Notes: generated by a model not told the origin, from the sequence alone. A DNA stretch of 32,983 nt from an uncultured Clostridia bacterium (GCA_947177795.1 CAMWVR010000017.1:1-32983); one strand, 5' to 3'; positions 24,500 to 32,451 are shown, numbered from the stretch's first letter. Translations and numbers: made by a program.

Positions 24500-25585
24500 T
24501 TACAGATCTTCTCTGTATCGCAAAAGGTCGTAAATCGCTATGGCTGCGACCGCTTCGATGACAGGCACGGCTCTTACGACTATGCATGAGTCGTGTCTGC
24601 CCGTCAAATTGAGTTTGACGTTCTCGCCCGTGATGACGTTGATGCTGTCTTGCTCTTTAAAAATCGACGCCGTCGGCTTGATTGCCGCATCGAAAATTAT
24701 CGGCATACCCGTGGACAGTCCGCCCAAAATTCCGCCGTTGTTGTTGGTGGCGGTAAACACTCTTCCGCCCAAACATCTGAACGGGTCGTTTGCCTCGCTG
24801 CCTTTCATCTTGGTAAGTTCGTAGCCTTTGCCAAACTCCACTCCTTTGACTGCGGGAACAGAGAAAAGCAAACTTGCAATCTTTGACTCAATGCTCTCAA
24901 AGAAAGGTTCTCCGACGCCTGCGGGAACTCCGACGATTGCGCACTCTATCGTACCGCCTACGCTGTCGCCTCCCGACCTAGCCTCTTTTATCAGATAATC
25001 CATTGCGACGAATTTTGCGTTGTCAATGAGCGGAAATACCTGTCTGGTCAAGTTCTCAAGCATATTGCCTTCGACTCTTGCGTCGAATTTTGTGTCCTTG
25101 ATATTGCCTATCGAAGCGATGTGCGAACCTATAAACACGTCTTTGAGTCTAAGCAACTGTTTGCAAATTGCGCCTGCAAACACCAACGGCGCAGTGAGTC
25201 GTCCCGAAGAATGTCCTCCGCCTCTGTAGTCGTTGTTGCCTCCGCTCTTGTGATAATACCCAAAATCACTGTGTCCAGGTCTGACGACTTCTTTGAGCAA
25301 GTCGTAGTCTCCGGACTTGGTATTGGTGTTGCGGATAATACCGCAAAGCGGCGTACCCGTCGTCTTGTCGTTGAAATATCCGCTGACAATCTTCACCTCG
25401 TCCGCCTCTTGTCTAGGCGTGGAATACTCGCCGCCGTTGGGCGCTCTCCTCGTCATTTCTCGTTGTATCTCCGCCATATCCAAAGGCACGCCTGCCGGCA
25501 AATTGTCTATCACGACGCCAATTGCCGAGCTGTGCGATTCTCCGAATATCGTTATTTTGATATTACTGCCATATACTGCGCTCAT
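24500..25585 (-). CDS. aroC: Chorismate synthase
   Basis: FMN-dependent anti-1,4-elimination of EPSP phosphate to chorismate. The N-terminus MSAVYGSNIKITIFGESHSSAIG, the RRAPNGGEYSTPRQEAD segment, GNNDYRGGGHSSGR and the C-terminal RHDSCIVVRAVPVIEA are all family signatures. The frame continues 24 codons upstream, but GGAGG sits 7 nt before the ATG at 25583-25585 and conservation starts there, giving 361 residues, the usual length. The 155-nt gap to aroA contains a hairpin at 25617-25646. Confidence 0.96.
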   Translation of the reverse strand: MSAVYGSNIKITIFGESHSSAIGVVIDNLPAGVPLDMAEIQREMTRRAPNGGEYSTPRQEADEVKIVSGYFNDKTTGTPLCGIIRNTNTKSGDYDLLKEVVRPGHSDFGYYHKSGGNNDYRGGGHSSGRLTAPLVFAGAICKQLLRLKDVFIGSHIASIGNIKDTKFDARVEGNMLENLTRQVFPLIDNAKFVAMDYLIKEARSGGDSVGGTIECAIVGVPAGVGEPFFESIESKIASLLFSVPAVKGVEFGKGYELTKMKGSEANDPFRCLGGRVFTATNNNGGILGGLSTGMPIIFDAAIKPTASIFKEQDSINVITGENVKLNLTGRHDSCIVVRAVPVIEAVAAIAIYDLLRYREDL

Positions 25586-25616
25586 TTGTTCCTCCGTGTT
25601 TCTTGTAGAGTCTCGA

Positions 25617-25646
25617 CTTGAGTTTACGCATTTGCGCTCACTCAAG
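25617..25646 (-). other. Hairpin in the aroA-aroC spacer
   Basis: Seven-bp perfect stem CTTGAGT/ACTCAAG around a small inner CGC/GCG stem, 32 nt upstream of the aroC start. No T-run follows, so it is not an intrinsic terminator. It could be an mRNA-processing or stability element or may be incidental. Confidence 0.35.
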
Positions 25647-25740
25647 CCTCGCCTCAATTTCTAATCTAAATATTTTAATAATTATCATTTTCCAGTGTTC
25701 AGCATTTCCGACGCGCAACCTTATATTGAAAACATATAAT

Positions 25741-26988
25741 TTAGTTGCGACGAATTACCTTGCCGCCAAGGCTGACAAAGTGGTCAAAGAAGTTGGGATA
25801 CGACTTAGACACGCTTTGCGCTCCCGATATCTCGACTTCGCCGTCGGCTACCGTCGAAGCTATAGCCAGCATCATTGCCATGCGATGATCCCCGTGACTG
25901 TCGACAACTCCGCCTCGCAGTCTGTCCACTCCGTCGATAGACAAATAGTCTTCGCCTTGAGTGATCTTTGCGCCCAATTTACCTAGCTCCTGCGCCGTGG
26001 CGGAAAGCCTGTCGCATTCTTTGATTTTCAATCTCGATATATTGACTATATCCGTATGTCCTCGTCTCAGACAGCACGCCAATGCAAATACGGGAATTAC
26101 GTCGGGACAATTACTGCCGTCAAACGTCAACACTTCGTTCTCGTCCGCCGACTTGAGTCTGCTTACGAAGTCAACGATGACTTTATCTCCCTGCAAGCTA
26201 TCTGCGTTAAGCCCTTGCATAACGACTTCACTGCCGAGATAATTGGCGACTTCATAATACGCTTCTTGCGAATAATCTCCCTCGATGCGGTAATCGCAAG
26301 CCTGATATCGCCGTCCGCCTTTGATATAGAAAACGCTGCCGTCGCAGACTACGTCAATACCGAAATCTTTGAGCGCCGAAAGCGTCAAATGCAAATAACC
26401 CACCGATTGCAACTGCCCCTCGACGATTATCTTGCTGTCTCCGTCAAGCAACGACAACGCAAACAAAAGTCCCGTTATAAATTGCGAACTTACTCCGCCG
26501 TCGACGTGATATTCTCCGCTTTTCAACTCGCCTTTTACGCTCAAATCCAAAAGATGATTTGCATTCAAAAGACTCTTGTCGATATACTCGACGCCTTGCT
26601 CTTTGCAAATATCTCTATAGATCGTCATAGGTCGCTCGCCCAATTTGCCTCTGCCGACAAACGTATTTTTTCCGCTGTTGAGCGCCAACGCTATCGGCAA
26701 AATAAATCTCAACGTAGACCCCGATTCTTTGCAGTCGTAAGTCAAGTCTGCCGACGCCTTCGCCGAATTGCCCTCTATCTCCAATACGCCGTCTTTTACG
26801 ACGATCTTTGCGCCCAGCGAGCGCATACACTCAATCGTCGCGACTATATCGTCGCTCAAAGCCACGTTAGATACCGTACTTTTTCCGCGAGCAAGACATG
26901 CGCAGATTATCGCTCTGTGCGCAAGGCTCTTTGACGGCGGTATCGCCACGGTTCCTTTAAGTTTTGTCGGTGTGATTATAGCGTCCAT
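25741..26988 (-). CDS. aroA: EPSP synthase (3-phosphoshikimate 1-carboxyvinyltransferase)
   Basis: Transfers enolpyruvyl from PEP to shikimate 3-phosphate; this is the glyphosate target. From ATG 26986-26988 it is 415 residues. Signatures: IPPSKSLAHRAII at the N-terminus, the PEP loop ESGSTLRFILP, GERPMTIY, IKECDRLSA and GDHRMAMMLAIAS. The loop differs from the LGNAGTAMRP of class I enzymes such as E. coli and resembles divergent Clostridia forms. Glyphosate sensitivity cannot be read from this. The frame extends 39 codons upstream inside aroB; the chosen ATG lies 1 nt past the aroB stop, and a GAGGAG is 16 nt upstream, so coupling to aroB translation is likely. Confidence 0.95.
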   Translation of the reverse strand: MDAIITPTKLKGTVAIPPSKSLAHRAIICACLARGKSTVSNVALSDDIVATIECMRSLGAKIVVKDGVLEIEGNSAKASADLTYDCKESGSTLRFILPIALALNSGKNTFVGRGKLGERPMTIYRDICKEQGVEYIDKSLLNANHLLDLSVKGELKSGEYHVDGGVSSQFITGLLFALSLLDGDSKIIVEGQLQSVGYLHLTLSALKDFGIDVVCDGSVFYIKGGRRYQACDYRIEGDYSQEAYYEVANYLGSEVVMQGLNADSLQGDKVIVDFVSRLKSADENEVLTFDGSNCPDVIPVFALACCLRRGHTDIVNISRLKIKECDRLSATAQELGKLGAKITQGEDYLSIDGVDRLRGGVVDSHGDHRMAMMLAIASTVADGEVEISGAQSVSKSYPNFFDHFVSLGGKVIRRN

Positions 26989-26989
26989 G

Positions 26990-28036
26990 TTATTTGAGAA
27001 AATACTCCTCGTCGGTTGCAAAGGTATAGCTCTCGCCGATTTCTTTGAGCAAAACCACGTTGAGCTTTTTGCCCAAATTCTTTTTGTCGCTCTTGATTGC
27101 CTCAAGCACGTCTTGCGCCTTTACTGGATCAGACACAGGCAAGCCGTATTGTCTCAATACGTTTTGCAATCTGTTTGCCGTACCCTTTGCCGTCTGCCCA
27201 AGCCTCTCTGAAATTTGCGTAATATACGCCATACCTATTGCCACGGCTTGTCCGTGAGAATAACCTGTGAAGTTATAATACTTTTCTATTGCGTGTCCGT
27301 AAGTGTGTCCGAAATTGAGCAACATTCTCTCGCCGTTGTCTTTTTCGTCGACTTCGACGACACGTCTTTTTATATCGCAGCAAGTATAGACTATGTCTTC
27401 TACTTTGTCCATAAATTCTTCGCGCGATTTTATACTCTCCAAGAGAGCAAAAAGAGCTTTGTCTTTTATGCAACCGTATTTGATAATCTCCGCCATACCG
27501 TCGATATAGAACTTGTCGGAAAGATCGTATAATACGTCGGTGTCGATAAATACCAACTTGGGCTGATAAAAACTGCCGACCAAATTTTTTCCTTCGGGCA
27601 AATCTACCGCAACTTTGCCGCCCACCGAGCTGTCCACTTGCGCAAGCAACGACGTGGGAACTTGAACGAAATCCACTCCTCTCAAATACGTCGACGCAAC
27701 AAAACCGCCTAGGTCGCCTATCACACCGCCGCCAAGAGTGATGACCAAATCACGACGTGTAAGATTAAAGGCAATCATGCTCGAATATATGGGATATATA
27801 GAATTGATATTCTTCGTAGGCTCGCCTGCTTCAAGTACCATAAGTTTGCACTCGTATCCCTTAGCAATAAGACTGTCTATCACAACGTTGGCGAATATCG
27901 GAGCGACGTTGGTGTCGCTGAGAATAAAGACCTTTCCGCCCCTGCTCGTCACGTAATCGCCTATGCTTGACAGGTGGTTTCTGCCTATGATTATGTCATA
28001 ACTGTTTTCGCCGAGATTTACTCTCAATTTCTTCAT
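26990..28036 (-). CDS. aroB: 3-dehydroquinate synthase
   Basis: Converts DAHP to 3-dehydroquinate using NAD+ and a divalent metal. The 348 residues show the Rossmann-like N-terminal half (VFILSDTNVAPIF), the NAD loop LGGGVIGDLGGFVAS, PTSLLAQVDSSVGGKVAVD and the metal-ligand segment NFGHTYGHAIE. GAGGCAG precedes the ATG. It is the first gene of the aromatic cluster. DAHP synthase, which makes its substrate, is not in this window. Confidence 0.96.
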   Translation of the reverse strand: MKKLRVNLGENSYDIIIGRNHLSSIGDYVTSRGGKVFILSDTNVAPIFANVVIDSLIAKGYECKLMVLEAGEPTKNINSIYPIYSSMIAFNLTRRDLVITLGGGVIGDLGGFVASTYLRGVDFVQVPTSLLAQVDSSVGGKVAVDLPEGKNLVGSFYQPKLVFIDTDVLYDLSDKFYIDGMAEIIKYGCIKDKALFALLESIKSREEFMDKVEDIVYTCCDIKRRVVEVDEKDNGERMLLNFGHTYGHAIEKYYNFTGYSHGQAVAIGMAYITQISERLGQTAKGTANRLQNVLRQYGLPVSDPVKAQDVLEAIKSDKKNLGKKLNVVLLKEIGESYTFATDEEYFLK

Positions 28037-28098
28037 ATCTGCCTCGTTGTCTGACTTTGTCGCATTTATACGATCTATGTTCCGTCACTATTTTTTGA

Positions 28099-28125
28099 CG
28101 TCATTTCGACCGTAGCGGAGAAATC
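28099..28125. repeat. R1 palindrome upstream of aroB
   Basis: Reverse-orientation copy CGTCATTTCGACC...GGAGAAATCT with arms ATTTC/GAAAT, in the 173-nt spacer between the MATE gene and aroB. The spacer also has AT-rich promoter-like sequence, but no promoter could be placed with confidence. Confidence 0.7.
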
Positions 28126-28209
28126 TAAATCGTTTTTATATACCAAATATATATTACTATAAAATGCGACACTTCGCAAGTAATATAAAAAAGTTGTATC
28201 AAATATCAT

Positions 28210-29604
28210 CTAATTACTTTCTTCGTCAAAACTTTCCTGAGTTTCTTTTTCTTGAGACCTTGCCAACGGAATCAACTTCTTTTTATAAGCTATCATCATA
28301 CAGACAAAGCAAAAACTTCCGCCCACTACCCAACTGCCCGTCGGCGCCCAGAACATGCCCTCTAGCCCCCAAAAATGCTCAAAGAGATAAGACAGCGCAA
28401 TTCTGAAAATTATCGACAGCATCGTCGACAGCACGAACGTCTTGAGCATACCTATCGCCTTGAATACCGCCTGCGACTGCACGATTATGCACATGAGCAT
28501 ATATCCCCAACCTATCGCCACGAGATAACCCGTACCCGCAGTGATTACCTCGACATTATCGTCAAAAAGTCCCACCAGCCACTTGCCCGTCAAAACCGTG
28601 AAAAGCGTGGAAAACACTCCGAAAAATGCCACCGCTACCCAGCTTGCTTTATATCCTTGCACAACTCTTTTGTATTGCTTTGCGCCGTAATTTTGAGCGA
28701 CGAATGTCGTCAAAGCGTTGGTATACCCTCGCATAGGAGTCTGCAACAGCGCATCGAGACGGGTGCCCGAGTTGACTCCCGCAACTACGTTCTCGGGATA
28801 AGTATTGACAAGTCCTTGAATCGCAAGTCTTGCGACGTATACGAATACTTGCTGCAAAGACATGGACAGCGAATACGACGTAATCTCAAAGATTATACCT
28901 TTGCTTATCTTCAAATCGTCTTTTTTCAATCTAAGCAATTCAAACTTTTTGTGAGTGTAGATTATGCAAAGCGCAGCCGACAACATTTGAGCAAAGACGG
29001 TCGCCATTGCCGTACCCTCGATACCCCATTTGAAAACCACGACGAAAAGCACGTCCAATATCGCATTGATCGCAACGGATACGAATAAAAATATCAACGG
29101 CGTAAAGCTGTCGCCTATTGCGCGTACCGCAAAACAATAGAAGTTGTAAAGATAAGTGAATATCGCTCCCGCAAAGACTATCTTGAGATAGTTGTCCGCA
29201 CCTTGCAACAGCGTGTCTTTGGTGTTGAGCAGTTTTAAAAACGGACGGGACAGACCTATGCTTGCCGCGCTCAATATCAGCGTAAATATCACGCCTATCA
29301 CGAGAGCGTTGCCCATTACCTTTTTAAGCGCTCCGTAGTCCTTGTCACCGAAATGCCTTGACATAATGACGCCGCCGCCCATTGCAAACCCAATAAGCAA
29401 AAATATAATTATGTTCATCACGGGACTTGCCACGCCCAATTCCGCCAAAGCGTTGGTGCCTATAAATCTGCCCGCTACGATAGAGTCAACGACGTTGTAA
29501 AGTTGTTGACAAAAGTCGCCTATGATAAGAGGCAATGAGAATTTGAGTATTACCTTCGCCGGACTTTGAGTCAAAAGCGGAGTTTTAGATAGCGCGCCGT
29601 CCAT
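28210..29604 (-). CDS. MATE family multidrug/organic cation antiporter
   Basis: Inner-membrane efflux protein of 464 residues with twelve predicted hydrophobic helices in two homologous halves. The N-terminal half carries the MATE pattern PLIIGDFCQQLYNVVDSIVAGRFIGTNALAELGVASP, and the second half repeats it (TYPENVVAGVNSGTRLDALLQTPMRG). It resembles the DinF/NorM-like Clostridia MATE group; the substrate cannot be inferred. AAAGGAA precedes the ATG. It stands upstream of aroB in the same direction, separated by 173 nt, and is not obviously part of that pathway. Confidence 0.9.
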   Translation of the reverse strand: MDGALSKTPLLTQSPAKVILKFSLPLIIGDFCQQLYNVVDSIVAGRFIGTNALAELGVASPVMNIIIFLLIGFAMGGGVIMSRHFGDKDYGALKKVMGNALVIGVIFTLILSAASIGLSRPFLKLLNTKDTLLQGADNYLKIVFAGAIFTYLYNFYCFAVRAIGDSFTPLIFLFVSVAINAILDVLFVVVFKWGIEGTAMATVFAQMLSAALCIIYTHKKFELLRLKKDDLKISKGIIFEITSYSLSMSLQQVFVYVARLAIQGLVNTYPENVVAGVNSGTRLDALLQTPMRGYTNALTTFVAQNYGAKQYKRVVQGYKASWVAVAFFGVFSTLFTVLTGKWLVGLFDDNVEVITAGTGYLVAIGWGYMLMCIIVQSQAVFKAIGMLKTFVLSTMLSIIFRIALSYLFEHFWGLEGMFWAPTGSWVVGGSFCFVCMMIAYKKKLIPLARSQEKETQESFDEESN

Positions 29605-29676
29605 GTATTCCTTTAAATCTTTATATATACAATATACGCCGTTTGAAAAAATTTGTTAAATGAATTGAAGACGATA

Positions 29677-29705
29677 TTGAATTAAGACCTCAAATTTGAT
29701 ATAAT
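29677..29705 (+). promoter_or_regulatory. Promoter of the plus-strand ABM-family gene
   Basis: TTGAAT (29677-29682), 17-nt spacer and perfect TATAAT (29700-29705). The predicted start near 29712 coincides with the GGAGG ribosome binding site (29712-29716), so the 5' UTR would be only about 12 nt. Confidence 0.75.
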
Positions 29706-29723
29706 AGATGCGGAGGAAACAAT

Positions 29724-30014
29724 ATGAGTATTACTGTCAACATATATTATACGGGACAAAACGGCAACGCCGTGAAATTTGCGGAAGAAATGGTATCAAG
29801 CGGAATCGTCAAAGACGTGCGAAATGAAAAAGGAAATCTAAAATACGAATACTATTTTCCAATGGACGATAAAGAGACTGTTTTGCTTATCGACCGTTGG
29901 GAAAATCAAGAAGCTATTGACTTTCATCACAAGTCGCCTATGATGGAGCAAATCGCTGAGCTCAGGAAAAAATACAAACTAAAAATGAGAGTCGAGAGAT
30001 TTGAAAATGATTGA
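29724..30014 (+). CDS. Antibiotic biosynthesis monooxygenase (ABM)-domain protein, YgiN-like
   Basis: A 96-residue protein, one whole ABM/dimeric alpha-beta barrel domain: a first beta strand SITVNIYYT, helix GNAVKFAEEMVSSGIVKDVR, strands NLKYEYYFPM and TVLLIDRWEN, helix QEAIDFHHKSPMMEQIAELRKKY, and a last strand KLKMRVERFE. The WEN-x-EAI-x-x-H-x-x-S pattern is typical of small putative quinol monooxygenases and heme-degrading relatives. The substrate is unknown. It is the only plus-strand gene in the window, has its own promoter and GGAGG site, and is followed by a terminator at 30038-30071. Confidence 0.85.
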   Translation: MSITVNIYYTGQNGNAVKFAEEMVSSGIVKDVRNEKGNLKYEYYFPMDDKETVLLIDRWENQEAIDFHHKSPMMEQIAELRKKYKLKMRVERFEND

Positions 30015-30034
30015 CTTGATTAAATGACCTTCAA

Positions 30035-30071
30035 CAAAAAAGGTACGTACAAAATAATGCGCGTACCTTTT
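30035..30071. terminator. Shared bidirectional terminator between the ABM gene and leuA
   Basis: Ten-bp perfect stem AAAAGGTACG (30038-30047) and CGTACCTTTT (30062-30071). On the minus strand it ends in a run of Ts (six at 30036-30041), terminating leuA. On the plus strand it ends in four Ts, adequate for the converging ABM gene. Confidence 0.8.
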
Positions 30072-30112
30072 GATTATGATTAATTATTCAAAACGATAAT
30101 ACTATATAATTA

Positions 30113-31771
30113 TTAACGTCTGTTGAGAGCCGACACAAGCGCCCTCACACTCGCTTCAATGATATCGTTGTGGATACCAACTCCCCAGACGAGCTTGTGA
30201 GTCTCCTCTATCTCTATGCAGACGTAAGCCACCGCCTGCGACCTCGAGGTCTTCGTGCGCGCATGCTCTTGATATTCGACGATGTGATAAGTGTCGCCGA
30301 CGACGTTCTTGATTGCGTTGCTCACAGCGTCAAGTCTGCCGTTGCCGCTTGCGCAAGACGAGATTGCTCCTTTGCCGTCGACTTCCAAAGTGACGGTGGT
30401 CTCTATTCCGTCGACCTGCTTATAGTGATGCTCCAATATCTTGATAGGACTCTCGACGTTGACGTAATTGTCCTCAAAGACTTTGTATACCTCGTCGGGT
30501 TGAAGCTCTTTATGCGCATGGTCTGACACGCTCTTGACGGCGTAACCAAAGTTTTCTCTCATCTTGGCAGGCATCACGATACCAAAACGTTCTTCCATAA
30601 GAAAGCCTATTCCGCCCTTGCCAGACTGCGAATTGATACGTATCACGTCGCCCTCGTACTCTCTGCCCACGTCCTTGGGGTCGATAGGAAGATAAGGTAC
30701 GCTCCAATGGTCGGGATGCTTTTCTTCTCTCCACTTCATGCCCTTTGCGATAGCGTCTTGGTGCGATCCCGAGAACGCCGCAAACACGAGTTTGCCTGCG
30801 TAAGGGTGTCTGTCGTGAACCTTGAGATCGGTCACTTTCTCATACTCTGCGACTATCGGCAAAATGTTGCTGAAATCCAAGCGCGGATCTACGCCGTGAG
30901 TATACATATTGAGCGCAAGCGTGATTATATCCACGTTGCCGGTGCGTTCGCCATTGCCGAACAAAGTACCCTCGATTCTGTCTCCGCCCGCCAGCAAGCC
31001 GAGTTCGCTATCTGCGACCGCGCAACCTCTGTCGTTGTGCGGATGCAAAGATATAATCAAATTTTCTCTGTCGATAAGCGACTTGCACATGAATTCGACT
31101 TGACTTGCATATACATGCGGCAATGACATGGACACCGTCACGGGCAAGTTTATGATGACTTTTCTATCGGGAGTGAGCTTCCAAATCTTGATGACTTCGT
31201 TGCAAATATCCCTTGCAAATTCCATTTCCGTGCCCGTAAACGACTCGGGAGAATACTCGAAAATAAACTCGCCATCCATCTTGGACGCATATTCGTTGAA
31301 AAGCCTTGCTCCGCTCTTTGCGATCTCGATTATCTCTTCATTCGACTTCTTGAATACTTGTTGTCTTTGCGCAACGGAAGTGGAATTGTAAAGATGCACG
31401 ATCGCCCTCTTGACTCCCTTCAACGCCTCGAAAGTCTTGGCAATGATATGCTCTCTCGACTGCGTGAGAACTTGAATCGTCACGTCGTCGGGAATGAGGT
31501 GCCTGTCTATCAAAGCGCGCAAAAATTCGTATTCCGTTTCGCTAGCCGCGGGGAATCCCACTTCGATTTCTTTAAATCCCAATTTGCATAGCAACGTAAA
31601 AAACTCCAATTTCTGCTCAAGACTCATAGGCACAACCAATGCTTGATTGCCGTCGCGCAAGTCAACGCTACACCATATAGGCGCTTTGTCGACGTACTCT
31701 TTTTTTGCCCAATCGTTGCACTCAAACGGAGGCATAAAATAACCTCTTTGATACTTCTCTACGTTTTTCAT
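30113..31771 (-). CDS. leuA: 2-isopropylmalate synthase (long, type-2/yeast-like class)
   Basis: Condenses acetyl-CoA with 2-oxoisovalerate, the first committed step of leucine synthesis. The 552 residues carry the HMGL-like TIM barrel with catalytic Arg39-Asp40 in VDLRDGNQAL, metal ligands His243/His245 in LHPHND and Asn279 in GNGERTGN. A linker and a C-terminal LeuA regulatory domain (about 430-552) follow, where leucine normally binds. The opening PPFECNDWAKKEYVDKAPIWCSVDLRDGNQ marks the longer fungal/actinobacterial class, not the E. coli class. AAGGAG precedes the ATG. It is controlled by a leucine-type T-box about 390 nt upstream. Confidence 0.95.
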   Translation of the reverse strand: MKNVEKYQRGYFMPPFECNDWAKKEYVDKAPIWCSVDLRDGNQALVVPMSLEQKLEFFTLLCKLGFKEIEVGFPAASETEYEFLRALIDRHLIPDDVTIQVLTQSREHIIAKTFEALKGVKRAIVHLYNSTSVAQRQQVFKKSNEEIIEIAKSGARLFNEYASKMDGEFIFEYSPESFTGTEMEFARDICNEVIKIWKLTPDRKVIINLPVTVSMSLPHVYASQVEFMCKSLIDRENLIISLHPHNDRGCAVADSELGLLAGGDRIEGTLFGNGERTGNVDIITLALNMYTHGVDPRLDFSNILPIVAEYEKVTDLKVHDRHPYAGKLVFAAFSGSHQDAIAKGMKWREEKHPDHWSVPYLPIDPKDVGREYEGDVIRINSQSGKGGIGFLMEERFGIVMPAKMRENFGYAVKSVSDHAHKELQPDEVYKVFEDNYVNVESPIKILEHHYKQVDGIETTVTLEVDGKGAISSCASGNGRLDAVSNAIKNVVGDTYHIVEYQEHARTKTSRSQAVAYVCIEIEETHKLVWGVGIHNDIIEASVRALVSALNRR

Positions 31772-31796
31772 ACTATGCTCCTTTTTGTTTTGCTCT

Positions 31797-31954
31797 TATA
31801 TAATATATTTTAATAAGGTTTAATCTTCGCCAAATGTCACAATACTTCGTTAAGTCTCCTCGACAGAACTTTGCCATGCCTTCGTCGACTTGCCTCGTCT
31901 TGAGACATTTTGCTTGCTTAAAACGCTTTGCTCTTTATTAAAATATATTATATA
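31797..31954. repeat. AT-rich 158-bp inverted-repeat element in the leuA leader
   Basis: Perfect 20-bp terminal inverted repeats, TATATAATATATTTTAATAA at 31797-31816 and its complement at 31935-31954, enclose 118 bp of ordinary composition. The element starts 26 nt upstream of the leuA start codon and lies fully in the predicted leader RNA. No open frame is present. It could be a MITE-like insertion or an RNA stem. Confidence 0.7.
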
Positions 31955-31999
31955 GTCGCATTTATTTTTTCACTTTTTTATATACTTAATTATTACTCA

Positions 32000-32159
32000 C
32001 GTTGGGATAGAAAATAGTGGCGCAAGATTTTCACGAGTAAGAATGTTTTCTATACAATGAAAACGAACGCAGGCGTACTTGCTGTACGTCAAGTGAGTTT
32101 GAAGACGTAGAGAAAGCATTATGCCGTGTTAACTTGCGACGCCTGTTTCTATCCCAACG
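32000..32159. repeat. R2-like hairpin element, copy D (divergent), in the leuA leader
   Basis: A 160-bp element with 14-bp perfect ends, CGTTGGGATAGAAA (32000-32013) and TTTCTATCCCAACG (32146-32159), plus inner pairing of AATGTTTTCTATAC (32042-32055) with GTAGAGAAAGCATT (32107-32120) at 12 of 14 positions, allowing one wobble. The centre GCGTACTTGCTGTACG matches the CGTACTTGCCGTACG core of copies A and C. Total length is the same as those copies, but the end sequences are unrelated. Confidence 0.72.
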
Positions 32160-32163
32160 CTAC

Positions 32164-32194
32164 AAAAAACGCCTCTTGCAATCTGCAAGAGGCG
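32164..32194 (-). terminator. T-box-controlled intrinsic terminator
   Basis: On the minus strand an 11-bp stem CGCCTCTTGCA/TGCAAGAGGCG (32170-32194) with a 3-nt loop, followed by six Ts (32164-32169). It directly follows the T-box antiterminator sequence, as expected for transcription-attenuating T-boxes. Confidence 0.9.
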
Positions 32195-32400
32195 AACCTG
32201 TCCGCTGTACCACTCTTTTTCATATCTGCGGCTATCACCGACTTACGATACCTCAACGCTATAACGGGCTTACCCGACACTCTTTTACTTTGTTTCAAAG
32301 AGGCGACTCAAAGGCGAGTTGGCTTTCTTAATCTTACTGTCTCGCACCTACCGACAGTTCTCTGTAAAGACTCAAAAGTTAATATTCCTTGTCATTGTCT
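32164..32400 (-). promoter_or_regulatory. Leucine-type T-box riboswitch
   Basis: tRNA-sensing leader. Read on the minus strand it has the stem I features ACAGAGAACTG and the distal loop GGTGCGAG (32341-32348), then GCCAACTCGCCTTTGAG, where the specifier is CTC (Leu; 32316-32318) followed by a purine. The conserved T-box AGAGTGGTACAGCGGA is at 32201-32216; its UGGU would pair with ACCA, fitting the A73 discriminator of tRNA-Leu. A terminator follows. Uncharged tRNA-Leu is expected to stabilise the antiterminator and allow leuA expression. Confidence 0.92.
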
Positions 32401-32422
32401 TTAATATTCCAATTATGGATAT

Positions 32423-32451
32423 AGTTTAGTATATATTTATTGCATTGTCAA
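32423..32451 (-). promoter_or_regulatory. Promoter of the T-box-leuA transcript
   Basis: On the minus strand a perfect TTGACA (32446-32451), 17-nt spacer and TAAACT (32423-32428). Transcription would start near 32416, just ahead of T-box stem I. A second TTGACA lies 12 nt further upstream but has no well-spaced -10. Confidence 0.68.

Noticed and set aside
26989-27105. Longer AroA start upstream within aroB
   Set aside because: The extra residues overlap aroB coding sequence in another frame, and family similarity begins at the ATG at 26986-26988.
32126-32404. Possible small coding frames over the T-box region
   Set aside because: The stretch has all T-box hallmarks on the minus strand (specifier, T-box sequence, terminator). 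The plus-strand frames are incidental and lack a ribosome binding site.
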